Under the pieces are notes generated by a model. The model saw only the letters and a list, made by a program, of their open reading frames with translations, did not search any database and was not told the DNA's origin. The position numbers were made by a program, and so were the translations under genes. Positions 10,341-18,525 of a stretch of DNA of 38,235 nt are shown here, piece after piece (within the stretch, counting starts at the first letter, position 1; each line of letters opens with the position of its first letter). The DNA lies in the NCBI GenBank assembly GCA_046154695.1, contig JBJXFI010000279.1, forward strand, positions 1-38,235, in the 5' to 3' direction. This stretch comes from DALYLB01 sp046154695. GTDB lineage: Bacteria > Acidobacteriota > Blastocatellia > RBC074.

Positions 10341-12869
10341 ATGACCAGACCCACACTGCCCCCTCGCGGCATCGCGCTGCTTGTCCTTCTGCTTCTTCTT
10401 TTTCCCGGCGCCGCGGCCTTCGCGCAGGCCCCCGGCCGGCCGGTCCCGGCGCCCGAATCGGTCCTCGGCTTTAAGATCGGCGAGGGGCGACGGCTCGCCA
10501 AATGGGAGGAGTTTCTGGCCTATTTCCGCAACCTCGCGGAATCGAGCGACCGGGTACGCCTGGAGGAGCTGGGGCGAACCACCCTCAAGCGCCCCTTTGT
10601 CGCGGTGACGATCTCTTCCGCCGAAAACCTGCGAAGGCTTGAAGAGTTCAAGGAGATTCAGCGAAAGCTGGCCGATCCGCGCCTGCTTGCGAACGCGAGC
10701 GATGCGGCGCTCGGGGAGTTGATCCGCAGGGGCCGGACGGTCGTGGCGATCACCTGCAGCATCCATTCAACCGAGGTGGGGGGAACCTTCACCGGGACCG
10801 AGCTTGCCTGGCGGCTCGCATCTGGGAACACGCCCGAGACGCAGGCGATCCTCGACAACGTGATCGTGGTGCTGATTCCGTCGCTCAATCCCGATGGGAC
10901 CGATCTCGTCACGGACTGGTATCGTCGGACGCTGGGAACGCCCAGCGAGGGGACGGCCCCTCCCGAGCTGTATCACCACTACACCGGCCACGACAACAAT
11001 CGCGACTGGTATGCCTTCACCCAGGTGGAAACGCAGCTGACCGTCGACCGGGTCCTCAACGTGTGGCATCCCCAGATCCTGCACGACATTCATCAGATGG
11101 GCGGGAGCGGGGCGCGCTATTTCATTCCGCCGTATATCGATCCCTGGGAGCCGAATATCGATCCGGTGCTGACCGCGGGGGTCAGCGCGCTCGGGACCTC
11201 CGTCGCCTGGGAGATGATCTCCCAGGGAAAATCGGGCGTGGTCGTCAACGGGATCTATGACGCCTGGACCCCGGCACGAGCCTATGCCCATTATCACGCG
11301 GGGCTTCGCGTCCTCTCCGAGACCGCGAGCGCCCGGCTCGCCACTTCGGTCGAGGTTCCGTTTGCCGCGCTGCAGCCTGGTCAGAACTACAACGCGCAGG
11401 TGCCGAGCTGGAACTTCCCGGCGCCCTGGCGGGGCGGCGCCTGGAGCCTGCGAAATATCATCGATTACCAGACCACGGGGGCGATGGCGCTGCTCAGCCA
11501 CGCGGCCCGCCATCGCGAGATCTATCTGCGGAATTTTTATGAGGTTGGAAAACGGACGCTCGAAGGCAAGGGGATGCCCTTCGCCTTCCTCCTGCCCGAG
11601 CCACAGGTCCCCAAATCCCTGACGGATGCGTTCAAACGGCTGAATGAGGGGCTCAAAAAGACGACCGGCACCAACCAGGAGAAGCACGAACAGAGCGAGG
11701 CGCTGGTCGGCCAGATCAGCAATGAACCCTCGACCGGCGACGAGGTGACCTACTATTACAAGACGGAAGGGATCGACCGGCTGATCTCCATTCTGCGCCG
11801 CGGGGGCGTCGAGGTGATGCGCGCAAGCCAGGACTTCAAGGTCGAAGGAAGGTCCCATCCCGCCGGCACCCACATCGTGTTCATGAAACAGCCGTACGGG
11901 GCCTTCGCCAAGACGCTGCTTGAAAAACAGGTCTATCCCGATCTGCGGGAGTTTCCCGGCGGCCCGCCCCGGCGGCCCTATGACGTCGTTGCGCACACGC
12001 TGCCGCTGCTGATGAATGTCGAGGCCGTCGCCGTCCGGACTCCGTTCGAGGTGGAGTCGCGCCCCGAACCCACGGCCCTCGTCATCCAGGCCCGCGTCCG
12101 CCCGAACGCGGGCGTGCGCGTGGGGATGTATAAGAGCTTCGTTCCGTCGATGGACGAGGGATGGACGCGATGGATCTTCGATCAATACCGCTTTCCCTTC
12201 CGTTCCCTCTTCGATGCCGATATCCGGGAGGGGAATCTGACGGCCCGCTATGACGTCATCATCCTTCCCGACCAGAGCATCCAGGCTATCGTCAATGGAC
12301 TCCCCGGCAACCGGCCCCTTCCCCCGGCGGGGCAGGCCGGCGAACAGGAGACCGCCCTCGTCTACCCGCCCGAATACGCGGGCGGCCTCGGTGAGACCGG
12401 CGTCCGGGCCCTGCGGGATTTCATCGAGGCCGGCGGCACCGTCATTACATTCAACAACGCCTCCAATTTCGCCATCGAACGCCTCGGCGTCCCCGCGCGC
12501 AACGTCCTGAAAGGCGTCCCCCCAAGAGAGTTCTATTGCCCGGGCTCGATTCTTAAAACTCAGGTCGATCCCGGCAACCCGCTCAGCTTCGGCCTCGAAA
12601 AGGAATCGATCGCCTGGTTCGAGAACAGCCCGGCCTTCGAAATCACCGATCCCGCGACCGTCAAGGCCATCGCCCGCTACCCGGATGCGGAATCTCCCAT
12701 GCTCAGCGGCTGGATCCTCGGCGAGAGATTAATCCGCGGCAAGGCCGCCCTTCTCGAAGCCCGCATCGGCAAAGGCCGCGTCATTCTCTTCGGCTTCCGC
12801 CCCCAATATCGCGGCCAGAGCCTCGCGACGCTCCCCCTGCTCTTCAACGCCATGCTCACGAGCAAATAA
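10341..12869 (+). CDS. Secreted M14-family zinc carboxypeptidase
   Basis: The 842-aa product is preceded by GGAG about nine bases upstream of the ATG. A signal peptide (poly-Leu core, AFAQA near residue 30) is clear. The M14 zinc site is H142 and E145 in IHSTEVGG plus H251 in LHDIHQMG. NPDG (183-186) and NNRDWY (219-224) are the accompanying substrate-binding motifs. The remaining 450 or more residues form an extra C-terminal region containing a glutamine-amidotransferase-like stretch (around 620-840: VIILPDQS, then a FIEAGGTVITFNNA segment), as in many acidobacterial and Bacteroidota M14 proteins. It should digest peptides outside the cell or in the periplasm. A possible promoter is TTGCTT (10190-10195), 16 bp, TAAATT (10212-10217). 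The gene ends at a bidirectional terminator. Confidence 0.9.
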   Translation: MTRPTLPPRGIALLVLLLLLFPGAAAFAQAPGRPVPAPESVLGFKIGEGRRLAKWEEFLAYFRNLAESSDRVRLEELGRTTLKRPFVAVTISSAENLRRLEEFKEIQRKLADPRLLANASDAALGELIRRGRTVVAITCSIHSTEVGGTFTGTELAWRLASGNTPETQAILDNVIVVLIPSLNPDGTDLVTDWYRRTLGTPSEGTAPPELYHHYTGHDNNRDWYAFTQVETQLTVDRVLNVWHPQILHDIHQMGGSGARYFIPPYIDPWEPNIDPVLTAGVSALGTSVAWEMISQGKSGVVVNGIYDAWTPARAYAHYHAGLRVLSETASARLATSVEVPFAALQPGQNYNAQVPSWNFPAPWRGGAWSLRNIIDYQTTGAMALLSHAARHREIYLRNFYEVGKRTLEGKGMPFAFLLPEPQVPKSLTDAFKRLNEGLKKTTGTNQEKHEQSEALVGQISNEPSTGDEVTYYYKTEGIDRLISILRRGGVEVMRASQDFKVEGRSHPAGTHIVFMKQPYGAFAKTLLEKQVYPDLREFPGGPPRRPYDVVAHTLPLLMNVEAVAVRTPFEVESRPEPTALVIQARVRPNAGVRVGMYKSFVPSMDEGWTRWIFDQYRFPFRSLFDADIREGNLTARYDVIILPDQSIQAIVNGLPGNRPLPPAGQAGEQETALVYPPEYAGGLGETGVRALRDFIEAGGTVITFNNASNFAIERLGVPARNVLKGVPPREFYCPGSILKTQVDPGNPLSFGLEKESIAWFENSPAFEITDPATVKAIARYPDAESPMLSGWILGERLIRGKAALLEARIGKGRVILFGFRPQYRGQSLATLPLLFNAMLTSK

Positions 12870-12909
12870 AAAAGCGCCCCGGGTTTCGATCGAAACCCGG
12901 GGCGCTTTT
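12870..12909. terminator. Bidirectional intrinsic terminator, 40-bp perfect palindrome
   Basis: A perfect palindrome of 40 bp (AAAAGCGCCCCGGGTTTCGA and its complement) lies directly after the M14 stop codon and faces the converging ABC ATPase gene. Both ends carry A/T runs, so it can terminate transcription from either side. Confidence 0.93.
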
Positions 12910-12957
12910 GCCCATTCGCATCTTCGCGTGAGATCTCTTCCGCTCGCGCCAGGCTTC

Positions 12958-13734
12958 CTATTCCGCGCGCCGGGGCGGTCTCTTGTGGACTTCATCCTTG
13001 AAGATCTGGCCGTCGAGAATCGTCAGCACGCGATCGGCGTGGGCGGCGATATCGGGTTCGTGGGTCACCACGATGATCGTGTTGCCGCGCTCATGAAGCC
13101 GTTCGAGCAGGCTCATGATTTCGACCGAGGTCTTCGAATCGAGGTTTCCCGTCGGCTCGTCGGCCAGGATGATCGAGGGATTGTTGACCAGCGCGCGGGC
13201 GATCGCCACGCGCTGCCGCTGTCCGCCCGAGAGCTCGTTCGGCTTGTGCGTCATCCGATGCCCCAATTCGACCGATTCGAGCGCCTGCGTCGCCATCTCG
13301 ATCCGTTTGGCCGACGGCGTGCCGTTATAGATCAGCGGCAGTTCGACGTTATGAAGCGCCGTCGCGCGCGGCAGCAGATTGAAGGTCTGAAAAACGAAGC
13401 CGATCTCCTTGTTGCGGATCGAAGCCAGTTCGTCATCGTCCATCTGCGAAACCATCTTCCCATTGAGCCAGTACTCGCCCTTGGACGGAGTATCCAGGCA
13501 CCCGATCATGTTCATCAAGGTCGATTTCCCCGAGCCGGACGGCCCGATGATCGCGACATATTCGTTTCGCTGTATCTCGAACGTGACGCCTCGCAGGGCA
13601 TGAATCTCTTCATCGCCCATGACATAGGTCTTCCACAGATCGTCCGTCTTGATGAGGGCCTTCTGTGCGGTGGCGTTCACATCGCCGTTAAACGCTGGGG
13701 TTAGAGTGTCCTTCTCCATCATTGAAGCTACCAT
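12958..13734 (-). CDS. ABC transporter ATP-binding protein (MacB/LolD/FtsE type)
   Basis: The 258-aa ATPase has all the expected motifs: Walker A GPSGSGKST (64-72), Q-loop in VFQTFNLL, signature LSGGQRQRVAIARAL, Walker B ILADEPTGNLD and H-loop VTHEPD. The LNxxG and NLLPRATALHNVELPL context places it in the MacB/LolD/FtsE family that drives mechanotransmission-type permeases. The start ATG at 13734 has GAGGTGA about six bases upstream. The N-terminal 28 residues are a non-conserved extension. The MacA-like adaptor gene is 93 bp upstream with a hairpin between them. No FtsX/MacB-type permease lies downstream; the gene runs into a terminator. Confidence 0.93.
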   Translation of the reverse strand: MVASMMEKDTLTPAFNGDVNATAQKALIKTDDLWKTYVMGDEEIHALRGVTFEIQRNEYVAIIGPSGSGKSTLMNMIGCLDTPSKGEYWLNGKMVSQMDDDELASIRNKEIGFVFQTFNLLPRATALHNVELPLIYNGTPSAKRIEMATQALESVELGHRMTHKPNELSGGQRQRVAIARALVNNPSIILADEPTGNLDSKTSVEIMSLLERLHERGNTIIVVTHEPDIAAHADRVLTILDGQIFKDEVHKRPPRRAE

Positions 13735-13776
13735 CGTTGATCACCTCGCGATTATAGGGGGCCCGGTTTCAAGGTA

Positions 13777-13811
13777 AAAGCCCCTGGGAAAATGTCTTCC
13801 CGGGGGGCTTT
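13777..13811 (-). terminator. Intercistronic hairpin between adaptor and ATPase genes
   Basis: AAAGCCCC-TGGGAA (13777-13790) pairs with TTCCC-GGGGGGCTTT (13797-13811), about 14 bp with one bulge and one wobble. On the minus strand it ends in a short T run. It lies between the adaptor stop codon (13828) and the ATPase start (13734), and so could reduce read-through. Confidence 0.65.
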
Positions 13812-13827
13812 CGCCGGGGGCGCCGGA

Positions 13828-15291
13828 TTACTTGGCGTCCTTGTTATCGCCGGCCTTCTTGTTCTTGTCCTCGCGCTTGATCGCCTGGTCGGGCTTCAAG
13901 GTTCGAAGCTGCCGGTAGGGTCCGGTGACGAGTTCCTGGCCTTCGCTAAGGCCGCTCTTGATCTCGATATCGTTCTCCCCGGTGATGCCGGTTTCGACGG
14001 GCTTGAAGACGGTCTTCTGATTCTCGACGATGAACACGCCCTTGATCGGCTTCTTGTCCTTGGCGCTGGTTCCGGCGGCCGGGGCCTTGGCATCGCCCTT
14101 GAGCTGCTCCGGGTCGCGCTCGACGAGCGCCTGCAGCGGAATGGCGACCACATTTTCGCGCCGGTCTGTGGTGATCACGGCCGTCGCCGACATTCCCGGG
14201 CGAAGGGCGTTGCTCACCTGCTCGCTCATATTGACGAGGCGGATCGTGACCTTGAAATCCTTGGCTTCCTGCGATCCGCTGGTCGCCGTCTGGGCGATTG
14301 TCTGGCCGGTCCGGGTGATCGCCGTCTGCGCGATCTCAACCACCTGCCCATCGATCTCGGCCTCCCCAAGCGCATCCACCTTCACCTTGGCCTTCTGATC
14401 CTTGACGACGTTCTTGATATCGGTCTCGTCGACCTTGACCTCGACGTTGATCACCGACATATCGGCAATGATCATCAGCGGCGTGGAGGAGAAATTCGAT
14501 AGCGCATACGTTCCGACCTGGACGATCGGTCCCCCGACCACGCCGTCGATCGTCGCATACTGCGTCGTCTTCTTCAGCAGATCCGACTGCTGCGCGAGAC
14601 TGCCCTGCTGCTGCGAGACGCGGGCGTTGGAGGCGTCGATCGCGGTCCGCGCCTGCCTGAGGCGAATCTCGGTATCCTTGATCTGGAGCTGGGCCTGCTC
14701 GACGCGGGCCTTCGCGGCGTTGACGCTCGCCATCGTGGAATCGTACCGCATCTTGGCCGTATCGTAGTTCGACCGGGCGGTGATTCCGTTCTCGAGCAGA
14801 TCGGTGGCGCGCTTGAGCTCGATCTCGGCGTTGTTGCGCTCGACCAGCGAGCGATCGAGGTCCGCCTGGAATGTGGTGAGCGAGGCGCGCGCCGTGTTGA
14901 TCGCGTTCTCGGCCGTCGAAAACGCGGCCGTCTGATTCTGAACGTCGGCCAGCGCCGCCCGCAATCCGGCCTCCTGAATCGAGGTCGCGTTGGCCAACTG
15001 CGTCGGATCCACGCGCAGCAGCGGCTTGCCCTTCCTCACGACGTCCCCTTCCTTGACGAAGACCTCGTTCACCCGCCCCGTAACCTCCGATGTCAGATTG
15101 ATGAATTGGATCGGCCGCACCTCGCCGTTCGCCGTCACTTTCGATTCGAGCGCCGCCCGGCTCTCCACTTTCGCCGTCTGCACTTCGGGAATATCCCCCC
15201 GGCGGCCGTACACACTTGCCGCGACGATGCCCGCCAACGCGATCACCGCCCCCACACCGATTCCGATCTTCTTGTTTTTCGATAACGCCAT
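13828..15291 (-). CDS. MacA/HlyD-family periplasmic adaptor protein
   Basis: The start MALSKNKKIG (ATG 15291) has GGAGG eleven bases upstream; the frame before it is unlikely to be coding. The 487-aa product begins with one membrane anchor (about 9-28). A split lipoyl domain follows (VTSEVTGRVNEVFVKEGDVVRKG on the first side, QYATIDGVVGGPIVQVG on the return). Between its halves is an alpha-helical hairpin of about 150 residues, rich in Ala, Gln and Glu. Beta-barrel and membrane-proximal domains come after, and the Lys-rich C-terminus is disordered. This is the layout of adaptors linking an ABC permease to an outer-membrane channel. The ATPase follows downstream. The long hairpin suggests contact with a TolC-type channel. 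An inverted repeat (CCACTC/GAGTGG, 15378-15400) upstream might be an operator. Confidence 0.92.
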   Translation of the reverse strand: MALSKNKKIGIGVGAVIALAGIVAASVYGRRGDIPEVQTAKVESRAALESKVTANGEVRPIQFINLTSEVTGRVNEVFVKEGDVVRKGKPLLRVDPTQLANATSIQEAGLRAALADVQNQTAAFSTAENAINTARASLTTFQADLDRSLVERNNAEIELKRATDLLENGITARSNYDTAKMRYDSTMASVNAAKARVEQAQLQIKDTEIRLRQARTAIDASNARVSQQQGSLAQQSDLLKKTTQYATIDGVVGGPIVQVGTYALSNFSSTPLMIIADMSVINVEVKVDETDIKNVVKDQKAKVKVDALGEAEIDGQVVEIAQTAITRTGQTIAQTATSGSQEAKDFKVTIRLVNMSEQVSNALRPGMSATAVITTDRRENVVAIPLQALVERDPEQLKGDAKAPAAGTSAKDKKPIKGVFIVENQKTVFKPVETGITGENDIEIKSGLSEGQELVTGPYRQLRTLKPDQAIKREDKNKKAGDNKDAK

Positions 15292-15545
15292 GAACGTAGA
15301 TGCCTCCAGAAAAATGGGCTCGACAACCTTCTCCTGATTTAATTGCCGCTTGATCTTGAGCCTATACGCAGCCCGCCCCACTCGTGTTTCAATTGAGTGG
15401 CAAAAAATTAAGGATCATTGTAACTGCCAATCCGCTTTTGACGCCAGTCAAGATAAACGCCCCGCCCGGGGGATTTATTAACAGATCCTCGCGGCGGGAA
15501 ATTAAAGATCGCGACAAGCCGAATCGCTGCAGTTTGTTAAAGCGG

Positions 15546-15573
15546 TTGAAATCGATTCGATCCTGTGTATAAT
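15546..15573 (+). promoter_or_regulatory. Sigma-70 promoter for the structured leader
   Basis: TTGAAA (15546-15551), a 16-bp spacer and TATAAT (15568-15573). It has a consensus -10 and a -35 with one clear mismatch at the fourth and fifth positions. It points towards the SdrD_B-like gene 550 bp downstream. Confidence 0.7.
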
Positions 15574-15760
15574 CCGCCTGCCTGAAGATTTATGCATGCG
15601 GTGTTGCCTCGCCCTTTCCGGCTCAAACAGGCGGAAAAGGGAGCCGCGATCGAGCATTCATTACAATCGATTGCTGAAATCACCACGGGCTCGCGAGGGG
15701 ATACGTCTCCGCATCGCGCCCGTCTCCCTCACACTAACCTGATTTCAGCGGCACATTGCG
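15574..15760 (+). ncRNA. Candidate structured leader RNA or small RNA
   Basis: Directly after the promoter, CCGCCTG (15574-15580) can pair with CAGGCGG (15628-15634). This competes with a CCCTTTCC/GGAAAAGGG stem (15612-15641). Then comes a long composite hairpin: 15673-15682 with 15740-15749 (10 bp), 15685-15689 with 15719-15723, 15692-15696 with 15714-15718, and 15697-15701 with 15706-15710, capped by a UACG tetraloop. One side has a 16-base internal loop. It matches no riboswitch I recognise. Confidence 0.45.
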
Positions 15761-16123
15761 AACTGAAAAAATCTCGTTGCTGAGAAAATTGGGCAGGACT
15801 TCGTTCACCGCTCAAGGGCAGTGAGTTCACGGAGGAGTTTTCATCCGAGGCTCCGCCGGGAAAACGTCTCTTTTTTGCCGATCCGTGAATGGAGAGGCGC
15901 CTCTTCTTCCGTTGGAGAAGAACGGCCTCTTTTGCCGCCGACAGCCCCCTTCCGTGGCGCCCCCGATGCGCTGTGGCCTTGTGTTCACGATTTTGGCCAT
16001 CCCCCGATCGCTTCTGTGCTCGTCAATATCGGTCTCGGCGCGTTTGTTTTAGCGCCGCCGGAGACGCGCGTTCCGCTCTTCCCCTCACAATTTATGAGAA
16101 GAGCGCTGGTAGAGGAGGAAATC

Positions 16124-17926
16124 TTGAAACCCAGACGAATATTATTCCTTGGACTGATCGCGGCGGGGCTGGCGTGGATCAGTTGGCATGCGGCGGGGCC
16201 GATCTTCGGCCAGGACGCGCCCGACGTCGTCTATCCGAGCCCGGCCGGCCGGATCACCCTGCCGACGGTGGATGGAACCGCCGGAACGCTTGGCAGCGAT
16301 TATGAGCTGGCGACGCTGGCATTCGGATTCGGATCGAACGTGCCGCAGGTCGGAAGCCTGGCGGGCGACACGGGCAACGGCTTCAACGACAGGTACGACT
16401 TCGAGAACCTGAACGCATTTGCCATTCCGCAGGCGGCGAACAACCTGGGAGACCTCGACAGTCTCGATCCGCGAAATGCCGTGATCATCGGCGGCCGCGT
16501 GGTCAATCCCGGGTTCCGGTTCGTGCACATCGGGCTGCAGGCCTATGTCTGGCGCGTCGGCGCGGATGATGATCGCACCTTCACCCAGCAGGTGACGGTC
16601 TTCCCGTCGATCGACCACCTCTTCGATCCGGAAATCCCGGGCTATGGGCCGAACCGGGCCAATCCGCCGGCCGGCGGCCTGGGGAATGTGGTGCTCGAGG
16701 CGACCGAGTTCACGGTCTTCGGAACGAACGACAAGGCCGAGGCGGAGACCGCCGCCCGCACGCCGAACTATTTCGGCTCCGGCGGAACGGGCATTCTGCC
16801 GAACAACCGGTGGTTCCGCGCGACGATGACCAAGGTCTTCACGGACGGGTTCAAGGACTACAACGGCCGAAGCCCGCTGCAGCCCGCGGCCGAAGGCGCC
16901 GATCCCTCGCCGCAGGAAGGCGACGATTTCGCGTCGCAATGGCAGTTCCGCGACAGCAATGGGGCCCTGGCCGCCGTCAAGTTCGTCGCCGTTTACGCCA
17001 ACCGGACCCGGGATTCCAAGTTCTATCGCGCCGACGCCAACGGCAACATCCCGGGCAACAATGCGCTGAGCCTGGAGGCCGAGATCGACGCGCTCGGATT
17101 CAAGCCGTTCATTCCGCCGCCCGATGCCACCATCTCCGGCCGCGTGATCGACGACGCGAACGCCAACGGCCGGATCGATCCGACCGAGCAGCCGATTCCC
17201 GGCGTCGCGATCCGCCTGACCGGCAGGACCGAGGCGGGCCAGGATGTCACCGCCGACGCGCGTACGGATGCCAGCGGCGGGTATGTCTTCCGCAACGTGC
17301 TCCCGGGCAGCTATCGCGTGATCGAGACCAATCTGCCGAACTATATCGACACCGGGGTTCTTCCCGGGCAGAACAACATCGCCATCGATCTCAACACGAT
17401 CGCGGCAACGCTCCGTGGCGGAGACAACAGCGTCGAGAACAACTTCCTCGACGCGCTGCCGCCGCAACCGCCGGCCCGCGAGTGCACCCCGGCCTGCTTC
17501 AACAGCGTCGATATGTGGCTGTTCTATGAGACGGCCCGCAGGGATGTCTACAGCCGGATCGGAGGCGTCGGGAATATCTTCGTCCTCTCGCTCAACCGGG
17601 GCGCCCTGAGCGATGACGAGATCGTCACCGCCTTGTCGATGATGGACACGGCCAAGGACAGGCTGAACGCCCAGCACGTGGCGGCCCAGCTCAACGCGGG
17701 CAATTACCCGCTCTCGATCTTCAATCGCGCCTCGTGCTTCTACAACGGGCCGAATGTCATCGTTCGCATCCCCGGAGATCCCCGCCTGCTTGAGCTGTTG
17801 AATCAGGCGCGCGTGGTCTTCGCCGGCAACGACGACATGCAGATCGACACGCTGGCCATCTATATCGAGCTGTTCAACAACATCACTTCGACGACAGGCA
17901 TCCTGTGCCCGTTCGCCGATCCATGA
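16124..17926 (+). CDS. Secreted protein with SdrD_B-like domain
   Basis: The frame is open from 15821, but the likely start is TTG at 16124, preceded by GAGGAGGA at 16112-16119. It gives a 600-aa protein with a signal peptide (basic KPRR, hydrophobic core, GQDAP). Residues of roughly 335-420 form a Cna-B/SdrD_B-like beta-sandwich: ISGRVIDDANANGRIDPTEQ, then an IPGVAIRLTG strand and GGYVFRNVLPGSYRVIE. The N-terminal 330 residues are not recognised. A C-terminal domain after a CxxxC pair (ECTPAC) is also unassigned. It is probably extracellular or periplasmic. It stands alone, behind a 550-base leader and followed by a strong terminator. Confidence 0.85.
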   Translation: MKPRRILFLGLIAAGLAWISWHAAGPIFGQDAPDVVYPSPAGRITLPTVDGTAGTLGSDYELATLAFGFGSNVPQVGSLAGDTGNGFNDRYDFENLNAFAIPQAANNLGDLDSLDPRNAVIIGGRVVNPGFRFVHIGLQAYVWRVGADDDRTFTQQVTVFPSIDHLFDPEIPGYGPNRANPPAGGLGNVVLEATEFTVFGTNDKAEAETAARTPNYFGSGGTGILPNNRWFRATMTKVFTDGFKDYNGRSPLQPAAEGADPSPQEGDDFASQWQFRDSNGALAAVKFVAVYANRTRDSKFYRADANGNIPGNNALSLEAEIDALGFKPFIPPPDATISGRVIDDANANGRIDPTEQPIPGVAIRLTGRTEAGQDVTADARTDASGGYVFRNVLPGSYRVIETNLPNYIDTGVLPGQNNIAIDLNTIAATLRGGDNSVENNFLDALPPQPPARECTPACFNSVDMWLFYETARRDVYSRIGGVGNIFVLSLNRGALSDDEIVTALSMMDTAKDRLNAQHVAAQLNAGNYPLSIFNRASCFYNGPNVIVRIPGDPRLLELLNQARVVFAGNDDMQIDTLAIYIELFNNITSTTGILCPFADP

Positions 17927-17993
17927 TCCCGGCTTCGCGCGGGGCGCGCAACGATGCCCCTCGCGCGTTTCCCTTGAATATCGCTGCAACTTC

Positions 17994-18025
17994 GGCCGCC
18001 GATCTCACAATCGGCGGCCTTTTTT
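17994..18025 (+). terminator. Intrinsic terminator after the SdrD_B-like gene
   Basis: A perfect 10-bp stem, GGCCGCCGAT (17994-18003) with ATCGGCGGCC (18010-18019), has a 6-base loop and six T residues directly after it. This is a textbook Rho-independent terminator on the plus strand. Confidence 0.95.
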
Positions 18026-18151
18026 CATCACCGGAGAGCTTTCTCGAGGGAGAAATGAAATTCGAAAGGAAACGGGAGGATTTCGGAGGCATTTTCAGTT
18101 ATATTCGACGACCCCGCCTTCAGCGGAAGATCCAACAAGCGAGGAGTCACG

Positions 18152-18493
18152 GTGAGCGAATACAGGGAGATCACATCGAGCGAGGAGCTGGCTTCAGCCC
18201 TCCGGGAGAGCGAGGAGCGGAGCGTCCTCTTTTTCAAGCACAGCAACACATGCGAGATCAGCGATCGCGCGTTTCGGGAGTATCGGCGATATATCGAATC
18301 GCCCGAAAGCAGCCGGGCCTCGCATTTTCTGATCACGGTGCAGACGGCGCGCGAGGTGAGCCGCGAACTGGCGCGCGTGACCGGGGTCCGGCACGAGTCC
18401 CCGCAAGCCATTCTGGTCCGGAACGGAAAGGCTGTATGGAACGAATCCCATATGGCGCTCAGAAAAGAGACGCTCGCGAAGGCGATCTCGTAG
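18152..18493 (+). CDS. ytxJ: Bacillithiol-system bacilliredoxin YtxJ-like protein
   Basis: The 113-aa single-domain protein has the YtxJ/DUF2847 pattern: VLFFKHSNTCEISDRAF with a single active-site cysteine C34 (C-E-I-S in place of the thioredoxin CxxC), then FLITVQTAREVSREL and a C-terminal SPQAILVRNGKAVW strand. The thioredoxin fold appears complete. The start is GTG at 18152, with GAGGAG six bases upstream. YtxJ proteins are monothiol bacilliredoxins that reverse S-bacillithiolation of proteins, so the organism probably makes bacillithiol (inference). Cytoplasmic. It is a single gene between a terminator and the convergent peptidase-like gene, 32 bp away. Confidence 0.9.
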   Translation: MSEYREITSSEELASALRESEERSVLFFKHSNTCEISDRAFREYRRYIESPESSRASHFLITVQTAREVSRELARVTGVRHESPQAILVRNGKAVWNESHMALRKETLAKAIS

Positions 18494-18525
18494 CCTGGGG
18501 AGAGGCGCACGCGAGTCCCGCCGGA

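Larger units (their letters stand above)
15292..16123. other. Intergenic region with structured leader, no convincing gene
   Basis: The adaptor gene and the SdrD_B-like gene diverge from this gap. It holds a near-consensus plus-strand promoter (15546-15573) and a highly structured transcribed segment (15574-15760). A further 360 bases or so of untranslated DNA precede the TTG start at 16124. The short frame at 15592-15783 has no good ribosome-binding site or recognisable domain. Confidence 0.6.

Noticed and set aside
15592..15783. 63-codon plus-strand frame after the strong promoter
   Set aside because: It lacks a ribosome-binding site and its bases form the strong stems of the leader; non-coding RNA is more likely.
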